Shown here: positions 35,793-44,846 of the stretch, in pieces
Layout: each line of letters begins with the position of its first letter
Numbering within the stretch: position 1 is the first letter of the stretch
DNA from: Bacteroidales bacterium
GTDB lineage: Bacteria > Bacteroidota > Bacteroidia > Bacteroidales > UBA6680
Direction of reading: 5' to 3'
DNA: 64,000 bases
Assembly (NCBI GenBank): GCA_025210735.1
Contig: JAOARD010000052.1
Span: forward strand, 1 to 64,000
Program-made: the position numbers and the translations under genes
Notes under the pieces: model-generated
Database searches by the model: none
Seen by the model: the letters and a program-made list of their open reading frames with translations, nothing else
What the model was told of the DNA's origin: nothing

Positions 35793-36179
35793 ATGAAGAG
35801 TAATGAATCTGCAAAACAACCCAATGTAACAAATGAAACCATCAAAGAGCAGGATTTAATTAATTATGTAGCAGATGTATTTGATTCTGTAGGAAACAAC
35901 AAGGCATGTCCGCACTGTAATTCAATGTCTGTATTTAAGTGGGGAATAAGAAACAATCTACAACGATACAAGTGCAAAACATGTAATAAATCGTTTAATA
36001 CATTAACAGCAACACCCCTTGCAAACCTTCGTAAAAAAGAGAGCTGGATAAAATATGCAGAGTGTTTAAGAGAAGGTTTAAGTATTCGTAAAGCTGCTGC
36101 AAAATGCGGCATACACAGAAATACCTCACACAGATGGAGACACAGATTCAGGAAGATAAACAGCGAAGAGACTATATAG
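35793..36179 (+). CDS. Stand-alone IS1595/ISXO2-type transposase zinc-ribbon and HTH protein
   Basis: 128 residues. The zinc ribbon is CPHCNSMSVFKWG then YKCKTCNKSFNTLT (two CxxC pairs), followed by the TATPLANLRKKESWIKYAEC and LSIRKAAAKCGIHRNTSHRW blocks characteristic of IS1595/ISXO2 transposases, where they precede a catalytic DDE domain of about 150-200 residues. Here the protein stops right after the HTH and a strong terminator follows at 36204. No DDE remnant or inverted ends are seen. This could be a domesticated DNA-binding protein (regulator) or a transposase that lost its catalytic part. It has its own upstream region with a conventional start. Confidence 0.75.
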   Translation: MKSNESAKQPNVTNETIKEQDLINYVADVFDSVGNNKACPHCNSMSVFKWGIRNNLQRYKCKTCNKSFNTLTATPLANLRKKESWIKYAECLREGLSIRKAAAKCGIHRNTSHRWRHRFRKINSEETI

Positions 36180-36203
36180 AGATACTCTCTGTAAGTTTAA
36201 GAT

Positions 36204-36245
36204 AACTAAAAGAGCCGCTTCTGATTAAAGGCGGCTCTTTTAGTT
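36204..36245. terminator. Bidirectional terminator
   Basis: AACTAAAAGAGCCGC and GCGGCTCTTTTAGTT form a perfect 15-bp stem around a 12-nt loop, with A and T tracts at both sides. It serves the rightward zinc-ribbon gene and the leftward WG-repeat gene. Confidence 0.92.
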
Positions 36246-36263
36246 ATTTTATAATTGTATATA

Positions 36264-37421
36264 TTATCTTACATCAACAAAAGGCTCAACACCATCATAC
36301 CACATCTGATTAAGTACATTACCTTTTACATCAATAAATCCCCATTTTTTATTCTTCTTAACTCTTGCTAATCCGCTAGGTCCAAAACCTCTTCTGTTCT
36401 TTGTCATCCACGACAGATTCATTCCTAAATCAAAATGTGCCGGAATAACAAGCTTACCGCTCTCATTTATAAATCCCCAGTTAGCTTTATTAAGTTTCAC
36501 AGGAGCCAGACCTTCATAAAATGCCTCTGCATCCAAATAGGTATAGTTCACAATAAGTTTTCCCTCTTTGTCAATAAAACCCCATCTCTTTACAGATGCT
36601 ACACTCTTATCAAGATTCATTACAGCAGCATATCCATTCTCAAAATCTTTTGCTTTACCATAAACCGGATCAATTACAAAACTCATTGTCTTATCAATAT
36701 ATCCAAAACGCTTACCCATAAGAACTCTTGCCATACCATTCTTAAAATCCTTCATTACTAAAGCACCAGGTATAACCTTAAACTCTTTTGTTTCAATATT
36801 AATATATCCGTTTTGAGCTCCTTTCTTTGCCCAAGCAAACCCTTCTGATACACGACCTATTTTGTTGTACTTAAAATCTATTACAACATTTCCAACACCA
36901 TCTATAATACCAGCCATTTTGTTCAGGTAAGCAACTGCATATCCATCTCTGAACTGTTTAATTGCATCATACTTAAAGTCAACCACTAACTTACCTGTTT
37001 TATCAATAATTCCCTTTCTCTTTCCTTTTCGTACAATTGAGTATCCATCCTTAAAGTTTCCATATTTATCAGCCGATACTGCATTTAGCTTTTCACCACT
37101 TTTATTTATAAAAAACCAATGTATACCATCATTAACAAGCGCAAGTCCTTCATGAAAGCTATTTGCTTTAACATATACAGGTTTAATAACCCACTCACCC
37201 TTTTTATTAATATATCCCCACTTATCATTGGCTTTTGCCATACACATTCCGTCTGAGAATGATTTTGCAGATTGTAATCCCGGAAGATTAATAACAACCT
37301 TACCTGTTTCATCTATAAACTTAATTTGTTTACCAAGTCGCACTTTTGCAACATAATTCTGGGCATATGATAATGTTACAATAGTCAGTAACATTATAGT
37401 TATAGAAAGTATACGTTTCAT
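36264..37421 (-). CDS. Secreted WG-repeat protein
   Basis: 385 residues with a signal peptide (ITIMLLTIVTLSYAQ). The body is a series of WG repeats of about 40-50 residues: each has a G-x-I-x-P or V-I-D strand, then the mark W-G-(Y/F)-I-(N/D)-K-x-G (DKWGYINKKGEWVIK, ANWGFINESGKLVIP, KKWGFIDVKGNVLN). At least seven can be counted. WG repeats probably form a beta structure that binds other proteins or glycans; no catalytic role is known. The gene is transcribed alone, leftward. Confidence 0.88.
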   Translation of the reverse strand: MKRILSITIMLLTIVTLSYAQNYVAKVRLGKQIKFIDETGKVVINLPGLQSAKSFSDGMCMAKANDKWGYINKKGEWVIKPVYVKANSFHEGLALVNDGIHWFFINKSGEKLNAVSADKYGNFKDGYSIVRKGKRKGIIDKTGKLVVDFKYDAIKQFRDGYAVAYLNKMAGIIDGVGNVVIDFKYNKIGRVSEGFAWAKKGAQNGYINIETKEFKVIPGALVMKDFKNGMARVLMGKRFGYIDKTMSFVIDPVYGKAKDFENGYAAVMNLDKSVASVKRWGFIDKEGKLIVNYTYLDAEAFYEGLAPVKLNKANWGFINESGKLVIPAHFDLGMNLSWMTKNRRGFGPSGLARVKKNKKWGFIDVKGNVLNQMWYDGVEPFVDVR

Positions 37422-37460
37422 AAAAATTAATTTAGTTTTATAATTCTATTCCAATTTAAT

Positions 37461-37496
37461 AAAAAAAAACCGCTCTGCAATAAAGCAGAACGGTTT
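37461..37496 (-). terminator. Terminator of the oxoamine synthase gene
   Basis: On the minus strand AACCGTTCTGC / GCAGAGCGGTT (one mismatch) are followed by nine T. Confidence 0.9.
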
Positions 37497-37521
37497 ACAT
37501 ATAATATGTTAAATCAAATTC

Positions 37522-38775
37522 TTAGTAACCCTGAGGTATTACAGGTAACTCTTCTGTCTGGTACTCGCCAGCCTCTAGTTTACCTCTACATGTTTCAAAC
37601 GCTGTAAGAGTCTCTTCAACATCCTCCAGACTATGTGTTGCTGTTGGTATTAATCTAAGAAGAATCTGTCCTTTAGGTATAACCGGATACACAACAATAG
37701 AACAGAAAATACCATAATTTTCTCTCAGATCAATGATAAGATTCAACGCCTCAGCTAATCCACCTTTCATCATTACCGGTGTAACAGGAGATTCTGTTAC
37801 ACCTATATCAAAACCTCTCTCTTTTAATCCGTTTTGCAGAGCATTTACTATTGTCCATAACTTATCTCTGTACTCAGTTGAGTTCTTAATAAGCTCAAGA
37901 CGCTTTAGTGCTCCCATAACCATAGGCATTGGTAACGACTTAGCAAACGTTTGAGAGCGCATGTTATAACGCATGTAATCTACAACATCTTTGCTTGAAG
38001 CAACAAATGCTCCAATACCAGCCATACTCTTAGCAAATGTAGAGAAGTATACATCAATACCATCAATACAGTCAAAATGCTCACCTGCACCTTTTCCTGT
38101 AGCCCCCATTGTACCAAAACCATGAGCATCATCAACAAGAAGACGGAAATTAAACTCCTTCTTAAGAGCAACTATTTCATCAAGTTTACCAAGGTCTCCT
38201 GTCATACCAAAAACACCCTCAGTAATAAGAAGGATTCCTCCACCCTGCTTCTCAGCCAACTTTGTAGCTCTGCGAAGTTGTGTTTTACAGTTCTCTATAT
38301 CGTTATGAGGAAAAACGTAACGCTTACCCATATGAAGTCTAAGACCATCAAGAATACAAGCATGCGACTCTGAATCATATACAATAACATCATTTCTTGA
38401 TACAAGTGCATCAATAATTGATACCATTCCCTGATAACCAAAGTTTAATAAGAAAGCATCCTCTTTACCAACAAACTCTGCAAGGTTTCTTTCAAGCTCT
38501 TCATGTTTACTTGTCTGACCTGACATCATTCTTGCTCCCATAGGATATGCCATTCCATAATCTCTTGCAGCAGCAGCATCAGCTTCTCTTACTTCAGGAT
38601 GGTTAGCTAATCCAAGATAGTTGTTTAAACTCCAGGTTAAAACCTCTTTACCCATAAAGTTCATTCTTGGTTGTATAGTACCTTCAAGCTTAGGAAAAGC
38701 AAAATACCCATGACCAGTTTTTTGGTACTGTCCTAAAGGTCCGCGATCAGCAGTTATTCTTTCAAATATATCCAC
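37522..38775 (-). CDS. Alpha-oxoamine synthase (serine palmitoyltransferase or cysteate acyltransferase type)
   Basis: 417 residues of the PLP-dependent alpha-oxoamine synthase family, which condenses an amino acid with an acyl-CoA or acyl-ACP. Seen are SLNNYLGLANHPEVREADAA, YGMAYPMGARMMSGQTSKHE, the PLP-binding LLVDDAHGFGTMGATG and the Schiff-base lysine in STFAKSMAGIGAFVAS. The sequence looks like the Bacteroidota group annotated for sphingolipid or sulfonolipid (capnine) synthesis: serine gives 3-ketosphinganine, cysteate gives ketocapnine. The amino-acid substrate cannot be decided from the sequence. Glycine C-acetyltransferase (Kbl) or BioF are less likely, because no threonine dehydrogenase or biotin genes are near. 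Confidence 0.82.
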   Translation of the reverse strand: MDIFERITADRGPLGQYQKTGHGYFAFPKLEGTIQPRMNFMGKEVLTWSLNNYLGLANHPEVREADAAAARDYGMAYPMGARMMSGQTSKHEELERNLAEFVGKEDAFLLNFGYQGMVSIIDALVSRNDVIVYDSESHACILDGLRLHMGKRYVFPHNDIENCKTQLRRATKLAEKQGGGILLITEGVFGMTGDLGKLDEIVALKKEFNFRLLVDDAHGFGTMGATGKGAGEHFDCIDGIDVYFSTFAKSMAGIGAFVASSKDVVDYMRYNMRSQTFAKSLPMPMVMGALKRLELIKNSTEYRDKLWTIVNALQNGLKERGFDIGVTESPVTPVMMKGGLAEALNLIIDLRENYGIFCSIVVYPVIPKGQILLRLIPTATHSLEDVEETLTAFETCRGKLEAGEYQTEELPVIPQGY

Positions 38776-38903
38776 AGTATATACGTTTTTGTTATTTTAA
38801 TATTAAGAGATACAAATGTATGCTTAAATTTTTTTTCGGCAAATAATTATAATTAATTAATATTTTTTATGAAACTGATGCATTCAACTCTGAAAATAAC
38901 TTC

Positions 38904-38911
38904 TATCTTTG
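38904..38911 (+). promoter_or_regulatory. -7 box of the bamD operon
   Basis: TATCTTTG is a perfect match to TAnnTTTG, 18 bp before the bamD ATG at 38930. No TTG at -33 is visible. Confidence 0.55.
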
Positions 38912-38929
38912 CACTCTAAAACAAGAAAT

Positions 38930-39742
38930 ATGTCGAAAAAGTTAGTACAGATTTTTGCTATAGCGGTAATTATTATTTTGTCATCGTGCTCAGGATACGA
39001 GAAGGTGCTCAAAAGTAATAATTATGAGGAAAAATATCAGTTTGCAAACAAACTTTTTAGAGCCGAGAAATACCAAAAGGCTATCAGGCTTTATGAACAG
39101 TTAGTACCACTATACAGAGGTACCGATAAAGCAGCTGATGTTGTTTATTATACTTCGCATGCATATTACAGAAGCGAGGATTACACTATGGCCGGGTACT
39201 ATTTTGGCATGTTTGTAAGAGATTTTGGAAGAGATTCAAGAGCTGTTGAGTGTGAGTTCCTGCAAGCATATTGTGCATACAAACTGTCGCCTAATGTTGA
39301 GCTTGAACAGTCAGCAACAAGAGATGCTATTACTGGTTTTACACTTTTCATAAGCAGACATCCTGGAAATCCAAAATCAAAAGAAGCGCAAGACCTTATA
39401 AAAGAGATGCGTGACAAACTTATTGAAAAAGATTTCATGAATGCAGAGTTATATTATAAGTTAAGTGATTATAAAGCTGCAATTGTATCGCTAAGAAATT
39501 CTATTCAGGAGTATCCTGAAACAAAATACAGAGAAGAGATACTTTTTCTTTTAGTAAAATCTTCGTATCTTCTTGCAGAGAAGAGTATTGAGTCTAAAAA
39601 ACAGGAGCGTTACCAGAAAGCCATTGATGAATATTACAGTTTTATAGGAGAATTTCCTGAGAGTAAAAAAGCAGCAGAGGCTAAAAGAATGCACGAATCA
39701 GCTACAAAAGCTTTATCAAAATACAAGAGTTCAAACCTTTAA
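38930..39742 (+). CDS. bamD: Outer membrane assembly lipoprotein BamD
   Basis: 270 residues from the ATG at 38930 (the frame is open to 38909), with lipobox ILSSC. It is the TPR lipoprotein of the beta-barrel assembly machine. Visible are the first repeats YEEKYQFANKLFRAEKYQKA and IRLYEQLVPLYRGTDKAADV, the typical FVRDFGRDSRAVECEFLQAY and later YPETKYREEILFLLVKSSYL. It is followed 5 bp later by rpoZ and then coaBC, a gene order common in Bacteroidota. Confidence 0.93.
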   Translation: MSKKLVQIFAIAVIIILSSCSGYEKVLKSNNYEEKYQFANKLFRAEKYQKAIRLYEQLVPLYRGTDKAADVVYYTSHAYYRSEDYTMAGYYFGMFVRDFGRDSRAVECEFLQAYCAYKLSPNVELEQSATRDAITGFTLFISRHPGNPKSKEAQDLIKEMRDKLIEKDFMNAELYYKLSDYKAAIVSLRNSIQEYPETKYREEILFLLVKSSYLLAEKSIESKKQERYQKAIDEYYSFIGEFPESKKAAEAKRMHESATKALSKYKSSNL

Positions 39743-39747
39743 GGAGT

Positions 39748-40071
39748 ATGGATTATAAGAAAACAAAAGCGGCTAGTACTACAGTTACTAGAGATTTAAA
39801 TTTATTAGATGAGCCAACAGGGAACATCTACGAAACTGTTGCCATTGTGGCAAAAAGAGCGAATCAGATATCTATTGATATAAAGCAAGAGTTAAATTCA
39901 AAATTAGATGAATTTGCAAACTACTCTGATAATTTGGAGGAGATTTTTGAGAATCGTGAACAGATAGAGATTTCAAAGTACTACGAGAGATTGCCTAAGC
40001 CATCGCTTATTGCACTGCAGGAGTTTGTTGAGGGACGTATTTACTTTAGAAATCCGAGTAAAGAATCGTAA
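39748..40071 (+). CDS. rpoZ: RNA polymerase omega subunit, Bacteroidota type
   Basis: 107 residues. The family pattern is visible in GNIYETVAIVAKRANQISID and the later KPSLIALQEFVEGRIYFRNP; the protein is longer and more divergent than proteobacterial omega. It stabilises the beta-prime subunit in the RNA polymerase core. It lies between bamD (5 bp) and coaBC (16 bp), so it is co-transcribed with both. Confidence 0.88.
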   Translation: MDYKKTKAASTTVTRDLNLLDEPTGNIYETVAIVAKRANQISIDIKQELNSKLDEFANYSDNLEEIFENREQIEISKYYERLPKPSLIALQEFVEGRIYFRNPSKES

Positions 40072-40087
40072 ATAAAAACATTTACCC

Positions 40088-41302
40088 ATGTTAAAGGGAA
40101 AAAACATTATACTTGGTATTACAGGTAGTATAGCAGCTTACAAGGCTGCTATACTTGTTAGATCGCTGGTAAAAGAAGGCGCAGATGTTAAGGTTATTAT
40201 GACCCCTCTTGCAAAAGAGTTCATTAGCCCTCTTACACTTGCTACACTTTGTAAAAATCCTATACTTGTTGATTTCTTTAATCCGGAAAACGGAGATTGG
40301 AATTCGCATGTTGATCTGGGATTATGGGCAGATCTGTATCTTATAGCACCTGCATCGGCAAATACTATGGGCAAAATGGCACACGGTATTGCAGATAATC
40401 TGTTGCTTACAACATATCTGTCGGCTAAATGTCCGGTAATGGTTGCTCCGGCAATGGATCTTGATATGTATCAGCATCCGGCCACACTTAAGAACATTGA
40501 GATTCTGAAAAGTTATGGCAACACTATTGTTGAAGCCACAAGTGGTGAACTTGCAAGCGGGCTTATTGGTAAAGGCCGGATGGAAGAACCGGAAGTTATT
40601 ACAGAAAAAATAAAACTCTTTTTTGCACAGCAAGAAGGAGAAAAAAAAAAATTAAGTAATAAGAACGTATTAATAACCGCCGGACCTACCTATGAACAGA
40701 TAGATCCGGTGCGTTTTATCGGAAATAACTCCACTGGTAAAATGGGGTTTGCTATTGCCGAAGAGCTTGCCGAAAGAGGAGCAATAGTAAATATGGTATG
40801 TGGTCCTACTGCCGAAAAAGCTTCACACAAAAACATTATTGTACACAACGTGGTTTCTGCAGATGATATGCTAAAGAAATCTGTTGAATTGTTTGATAAC
40901 TCTGACATCTCAATAATGACAGCAGCTGTTGCCGATTTTACACCTGTAAGTAAAGATTTTCAGAAGGTAAAAAGAGGCAAAGAGAACTGGACTATAGAAC
41001 TAAAACCAACAGCAGATATTGCAAAAACCCTAGGAGAGAGTAAAAAAGATAATCAGGTAATGGTTGGTTTTGCTCTTGAAACTCAAAACGAGGAGTATAA
41101 TGCCAAGGATAAACTTACTCGCAAGAATCTTGATTTCATAGTACTTAACTCACTGAACGACAAAGGTGCAGGTTTTGGTTACAACACAAATAAGATAACA
41201 ATCATTGATAATCAAAATAATATTCAGAAATTTGAGTTAAAGACTAAAAGAGAAGTGGCCGGCGATATTGCCGATAAAATTTTAACTTACTTTGAGGAAT
41301 AA
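40088..41302 (+). CDS. coaBC: CoaBC: phosphopantothenoylcysteine decarboxylase/synthase
   Basis: 404 residues of the usual bifunctional enzyme. The N-terminal flavoprotein half (CoaC) begins KNIILGITGSIAAYKAAILV and has the active-site block CPVMVAPAMDLDMY. The C-terminal synthetase half (CoaB) begins KNVLITAGPTYEQIDPVRFI and contains NNSTGKMGFAIAEELAERGA and MTAAVADFTPV. It makes 4'-phosphopantetheine from 4'-phosphopantothenate, cysteine and CTP, on the way to CoA. Its neighbours are rpoZ upstream and a DUF4835 gene 4 bp downstream, in one operon through recN. Confidence 0.96.
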   Translation: MLKGKNIILGITGSIAAYKAAILVRSLVKEGADVKVIMTPLAKEFISPLTLATLCKNPILVDFFNPENGDWNSHVDLGLWADLYLIAPASANTMGKMAHGIADNLLLTTYLSAKCPVMVAPAMDLDMYQHPATLKNIEILKSYGNTIVEATSGELASGLIGKGRMEEPEVITEKIKLFFAQQEGEKKKLSNKNVLITAGPTYEQIDPVRFIGNNSTGKMGFAIAEELAERGAIVNMVCGPTAEKASHKNIIVHNVVSADDMLKKSVELFDNSDISIMTAAVADFTPVSKDFQKVKRGKENWTIELKPTADIAKTLGESKKDNQVMVGFALETQNEEYNAKDKLTRKNLDFIVLNSLNDKGAGFGYNTNKITIIDNQNNIQKFELKTKREVAGDIADKILTYFEE

Positions 41303-41306
41303 AACC

Positions 41307-42230
41307 ATGACTGTTAAGAGACTAGCATCAATTCTACTACTGTGTACAGCTTTGTACCTACCTAATATTTCAGCACAAGAGTTAAAGTGTAACATATCTG
41401 TTAATGCTTCGCAAATACAAGGAACAAACAGAACTGTATTTGAAAATATGCAGAAATCTATGTTTGAATACATGAACAATACTGCATGGACAAACAGAGT
41501 TTTCGGAACAGATGAACGTATTGAGTGTAATATCCAGATTACAATATCAGAGGAGGTTACAACCAGTGAATACAAAGCAACACTTCAGGTTCAGTCAAGA
41601 CGTCCTGTATACAACTCATCGTACAATACTGTTTTGCTTAACTTTAAAGATCCTGATTTTGTATTCAGATTTAATGAGTTTGATCAGATTCAGTTCAATG
41701 AGTCAACATATACATCAAACCTTGCCTCTGTTCTGGCGTATTATGCATACATAATTATAGGTCTGGACTTTGATACATTCTCTAAAGAGGGAGGTACAGA
41801 GTTTTTTGAGAAAGCAGAGAAGATTGTAAGTAATGCACAGTCATCAAACAGAGCCGGATGGAAAGCTTTTGAAGCAAACAGAAAAAACAGGTATTGGCTT
41901 GTAAACAATGTTCTTTCAAGAGGTTATCAACCTCTTAGAGAAGCATACTACACTTATCACAGATTAGGTCTTGATAAAATGGAGAAGAATGCTAACGATG
42001 CAAGACTTGAGATTATATCTACTCTTGAAAATATAAGACAGGTATACAGAAACAAACCTGATAATACACTTACATATTTCAAGATATTCCTTGACGCAAA
42101 ATCAAATGAACTCGTAGAGATTTTCTCTGAGGCATATGATAATGAGAAGGCAAGAGCTGTAAATATATTAAAAGAGATTAGTCCGGGAGGGGCCTCAAAA
42201 TTTGATAAGATATTAAATTCTAAAAATTAA
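41307..42230 (+). CDS. Secreted DUF4835 protein
   Basis: 307 residues from the ATG at 41307 (the frame is open to 41292, inside coaBC). A signal peptide (LASILLLCTALYLPNISAQE) leads into the DUF4835 pattern ELKCNISVNASQIQGTNRTV, FENMQKSMFEYMNNTAWTNR, FRFNEFDQIQFNESTYTSNL and a helical C-terminal half. The family is confined to Bacteroidota and its members lie almost always between coaBC and recN; its molecular role is unknown, but it is presumably in the periplasm. Confidence 0.9.
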   Translation: MTVKRLASILLLCTALYLPNISAQELKCNISVNASQIQGTNRTVFENMQKSMFEYMNNTAWTNRVFGTDERIECNIQITISEEVTTSEYKATLQVQSRRPVYNSSYNTVLLNFKDPDFVFRFNEFDQIQFNESTYTSNLASVLAYYAYIIIGLDFDTFSKEGGTEFFEKAEKIVSNAQSSNRAGWKAFEANRKNRYWLVNNVLSRGYQPLREAYYTYHRLGLDKMEKNANDARLEIISTLENIRQVYRNKPDNTLTYFKIFLDAKSNELVEIFSEAYDNEKARAVNILKEISPGGASKFDKILNSKN

Positions 42231-42245
42231 TATAGACTAAGTACG

Positions 42246-43904
42246 ATGCTTAAATCTTTAACTATTAATAATTACGCACTTATTGATAAACTCAATATAG
42301 ATTTTAATCAAGGGCTTACAATAATTACCGGAGAAACCGGAGCCGGAAAATCTATATTGCTAGGTGCTTTATCACTTATACTTGGTCAGAGAGCAGATTC
42401 AGCTGTACTAAGAGATAAAGACAATAAGTGTATTGTTGAGGCTGAGTTTGATATAAGCAACTACAATATGCAGAAACTGTTTGATGCTAACGATCTTGAT
42501 TACGATCACAGTACAGTGATAAGAAGAGTTATTAGTGCAAATGGTAAATCAAGAGCATTTATTAATGATATTCCGGTAAACCTGAATATACTAAAAGGTG
42601 TTTCTGAGAGGTTAATTGATATTCACTCACAACACCAGAACCTTTTACTTGACAACTCCGATTTTCAGTTAAATATTATTGACACTGTTGCACAAACAGC
42701 AAAGACTCTTGAACAGTACAAGAAGATTTATTCAGAGTACAGGCAGTGTAATAAACAACTTAACGATCTTAAAGAGAAAGCCGAAAAAGAGAGTGATGAT
42801 CTTGAATTTTATCAATTTCAGTTCAATCAACTTGAAGAGTTAAACCCGGATAGCAATGAGTTTACTGAACTTGAAAGCGAGATTAAGGAGCTGGAACACT
42901 CTGAGGATATAAAAGCAGCACTGCAAACAGGTGCTATGGCAATATCAGACGAAGAGTCAACCGTAATATCAGGCATTAAAGCATCTATCAACTCGCTTGA
43001 TAAGATTGTACAGTATAATAAGGAGTATGAGGATATTCACAACAGATTATCGTCAACGCTTATTGAGGTTAACGATATCTCTAATGAGTTAACAAGTATA
43101 GCAGAGTCGTTTGAGGTTAATCCTGAACGAACAGCCTACGTTACAGAGAGGTTAAACGGATACTATACACTTCTGCAAAAGCACAAAGCAGATACAATAA
43201 ACGATCTGCTGAATATTAAAGATGATCTGGACAACAAGATTCAGAACATCAGCAATTTTGATTTTGATATTGAACAACTTACTAAAAAGCTTGATGACCT
43301 TACTTTTAAACTTACTGAAAAGGCTGATCTGCTTACAACAAAAAGAAGCTCTCAGTTTAAGAAGGTTGAGAAACACATATGCACTTTACTGAATGGTTTA
43401 GGGATGCCAAACGCCAGATTCAGCATTACAAACGACAGATTAACGCTATTTAATGCACATGGTCTGGATAATATAAAATTCCTGTTTAATGCAAATAAAC
43501 AGGGCGATATGCAGGATATTGGCAGGGTTGCATCAGGTGGAGAGATGTCCAGGTTAATGCTAAGTTTAAAATCGCTTCTGGCAAACAGTAAACAGTTCCC
43601 TACCCTACTGTTTGACGAAATTGACACAGGAATATCGGGTGATATTGCAGATAAAATGGGTAGTATAATAAAAACAATGTCTGACGAAACACAGATAATA
43701 AATATTACACACCTGCCACAAATTGCAAGCAAAGGATTAACACACCTGAAAGTTTATAAAGAAGATACCAAGAATACTACTAATACAAAGATAAAAACCC
43801 TTAGTAAAGAGGAACGCATTACCGAGATTGCAAAAATGCTTAGTGGTGAACAATTAAGCGAGGCTGCTGTTTCTAATGCCAAGGAACTCTTAACCACAAA
43901 TTAG
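42246..43904 (+). CDS. recN: DNA repair protein RecN
   Basis: 552 residues, SMC-like ATPase of double-strand-break repair. Walker A is TGETGAGKSILLGALSLILG at about 29-48. A long coiled-coil middle follows (YRQCNKQLNDLKEKAEKESD and beyond). The ABC signature is VASGGEMSRLMLSLKSLL and Walker B PTLLFDEIDTGISG. It starts 15 bp after the DUF4835 gene and ends a bamD-rpoZ-coaBC-DUF4835-recN run; fabI follows after 37 bp. Confidence 0.95.
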   Translation: MLKSLTINNYALIDKLNIDFNQGLTIITGETGAGKSILLGALSLILGQRADSAVLRDKDNKCIVEAEFDISNYNMQKLFDANDLDYDHSTVIRRVISANGKSRAFINDIPVNLNILKGVSERLIDIHSQHQNLLLDNSDFQLNIIDTVAQTAKTLEQYKKIYSEYRQCNKQLNDLKEKAEKESDDLEFYQFQFNQLEELNPDSNEFTELESEIKELEHSEDIKAALQTGAMAISDEESTVISGIKASINSLDKIVQYNKEYEDIHNRLSSTLIEVNDISNELTSIAESFEVNPERTAYVTERLNGYYTLLQKHKADTINDLLNIKDDLDNKIQNISNFDFDIEQLTKKLDDLTFKLTEKADLLTTKRSSQFKKVEKHICTLLNGLGMPNARFSITNDRLTLFNAHGLDNIKFLFNANKQGDMQDIGRVASGGEMSRLMLSLKSLLANSKQFPTLLFDEIDTGISGDIADKMGSIIKTMSDETQIINITHLPQIASKGLTHLKVYKEDTKNTTNTKIKTLSKEERITEIAKMLSGEQLSEAAVSNAKELLTTN

Positions 43905-43941
43905 TTTAACACTTAATATTACATAGAAATAATTTAACACT

Positions 43942-44790
43942 ATGGCGTATAATTTATTAAAAGGTAAAAAGGGGATTATTTTTGGTGCACTTAACGACAT
44001 GTCTATTGCATGGAAGGTAGCTGAGAAAGCTCACGAAGAGGGTGCTGAGTTTGTACTAACCAACACCCCTGTTGCCATCAGAATGGGAGACATTTCATCA
44101 CTTGCTGATAAAACCGGCTCAAAAGTTATTCCGGTAGATGCAACAAACATACAAGATCTGGAGAAACTTATAACAGAATCAATGGAGGCTCTTGGAGGTA
44201 AAATAGACTTTGTTTTACACTCAATAGGAATGTCGCCAAATGTTAGAAAAGGAAAATCATACGATGATTTAGATTATAACTACTATGCAAAAACACTTGA
44301 TGTATCGGCAATGTCGTTTCACAAAGTTTTGCAGGTTGCCAGAAAACTGGATGCTATAAACGAGTGGGGATCAGTTGTTGCTCTTTCATACGTAGCTGCA
44401 CAAAGAACACTGTACGGATATAACGATATGGCTGATGCAAAATCGATGCTTGAATCAATTGCAAGAAGCTTTGGATATATCTACGGACGCGATAAAAAGA
44501 TCAGAGTAAACACTGTGTCTCAGTCGCCAACTGTAACAACTGCCGGAAGCGGTGTTAAAGGTATCGATTCACTTATCGACTTCTCTGAGAGAATGTCGCC
44601 ACTTGGTAATGCTACTGCTGAGGAGTGTGCTGACTACTGTATAACTTTATTCTCAGACCTTACCCGTAAGGTTACAATGCAAAATCTGTTTCACGACGGA
44701 GGATTCTCAAACATGGGTATGTCATGGAGAGCAATCAAACAATACAATAAGAGTTTTGAGGAGTGCGATTGTGACGAAAAGAGAGATTAA
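43942..44790 (+). CDS. fabI: Enoyl-ACP reductase FabI
   Basis: 282 residues. It performs the last, NADH-dependent step of each fatty-acid elongation cycle. The Rossmann start is KGIIFGALNDMSIAWKVAEK (FabI has G-x5-S-I-A rather than G-x-G). The catalytic tyrosines and lysine are in SYVAAQRTLYGYNDMADAK, with the Y-x6-K pair and the first tyrosine 10 residues upstream, exactly as in FabI. The C-terminal EECADYCITLFSDLTRKVT is also typical. It is 37 bp after recN and is terminated by the hairpin at 44811. Confidence 0.95.
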   Translation: MAYNLLKGKKGIIFGALNDMSIAWKVAEKAHEEGAEFVLTNTPVAIRMGDISSLADKTGSKVIPVDATNIQDLEKLITESMEALGGKIDFVLHSIGMSPNVRKGKSYDDLDYNYYAKTLDVSAMSFHKVLQVARKLDAINEWGSVVALSYVAAQRTLYGYNDMADAKSMLESIARSFGYIYGRDKKIRVNTVSQSPTVTTAGSGVKGIDSLIDFSERMSPLGNATAEECADYCITLFSDLTRKVTMQNLFHDGGFSNMGMSWRAIKQYNKSFEECDCDEKRD

Positions 44791-44810
44791 AAAGTAAAAT
44801 AATACTACAA

Positions 44811-44844
44811 AAAAAAGAGCCTCATTTCTGAAGCTCTTTTTTTT
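44811..44844. terminator. Bidirectional terminator between fabI and rpoD
   Basis: AAAAAAGAGC and GCTCTTTTTT flank an imperfect CTC/GAA extension and a short loop, with A-run before and T-run after; it can serve both convergent genes. Confidence 0.88.
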
Positions 44845-44846
44845 AT

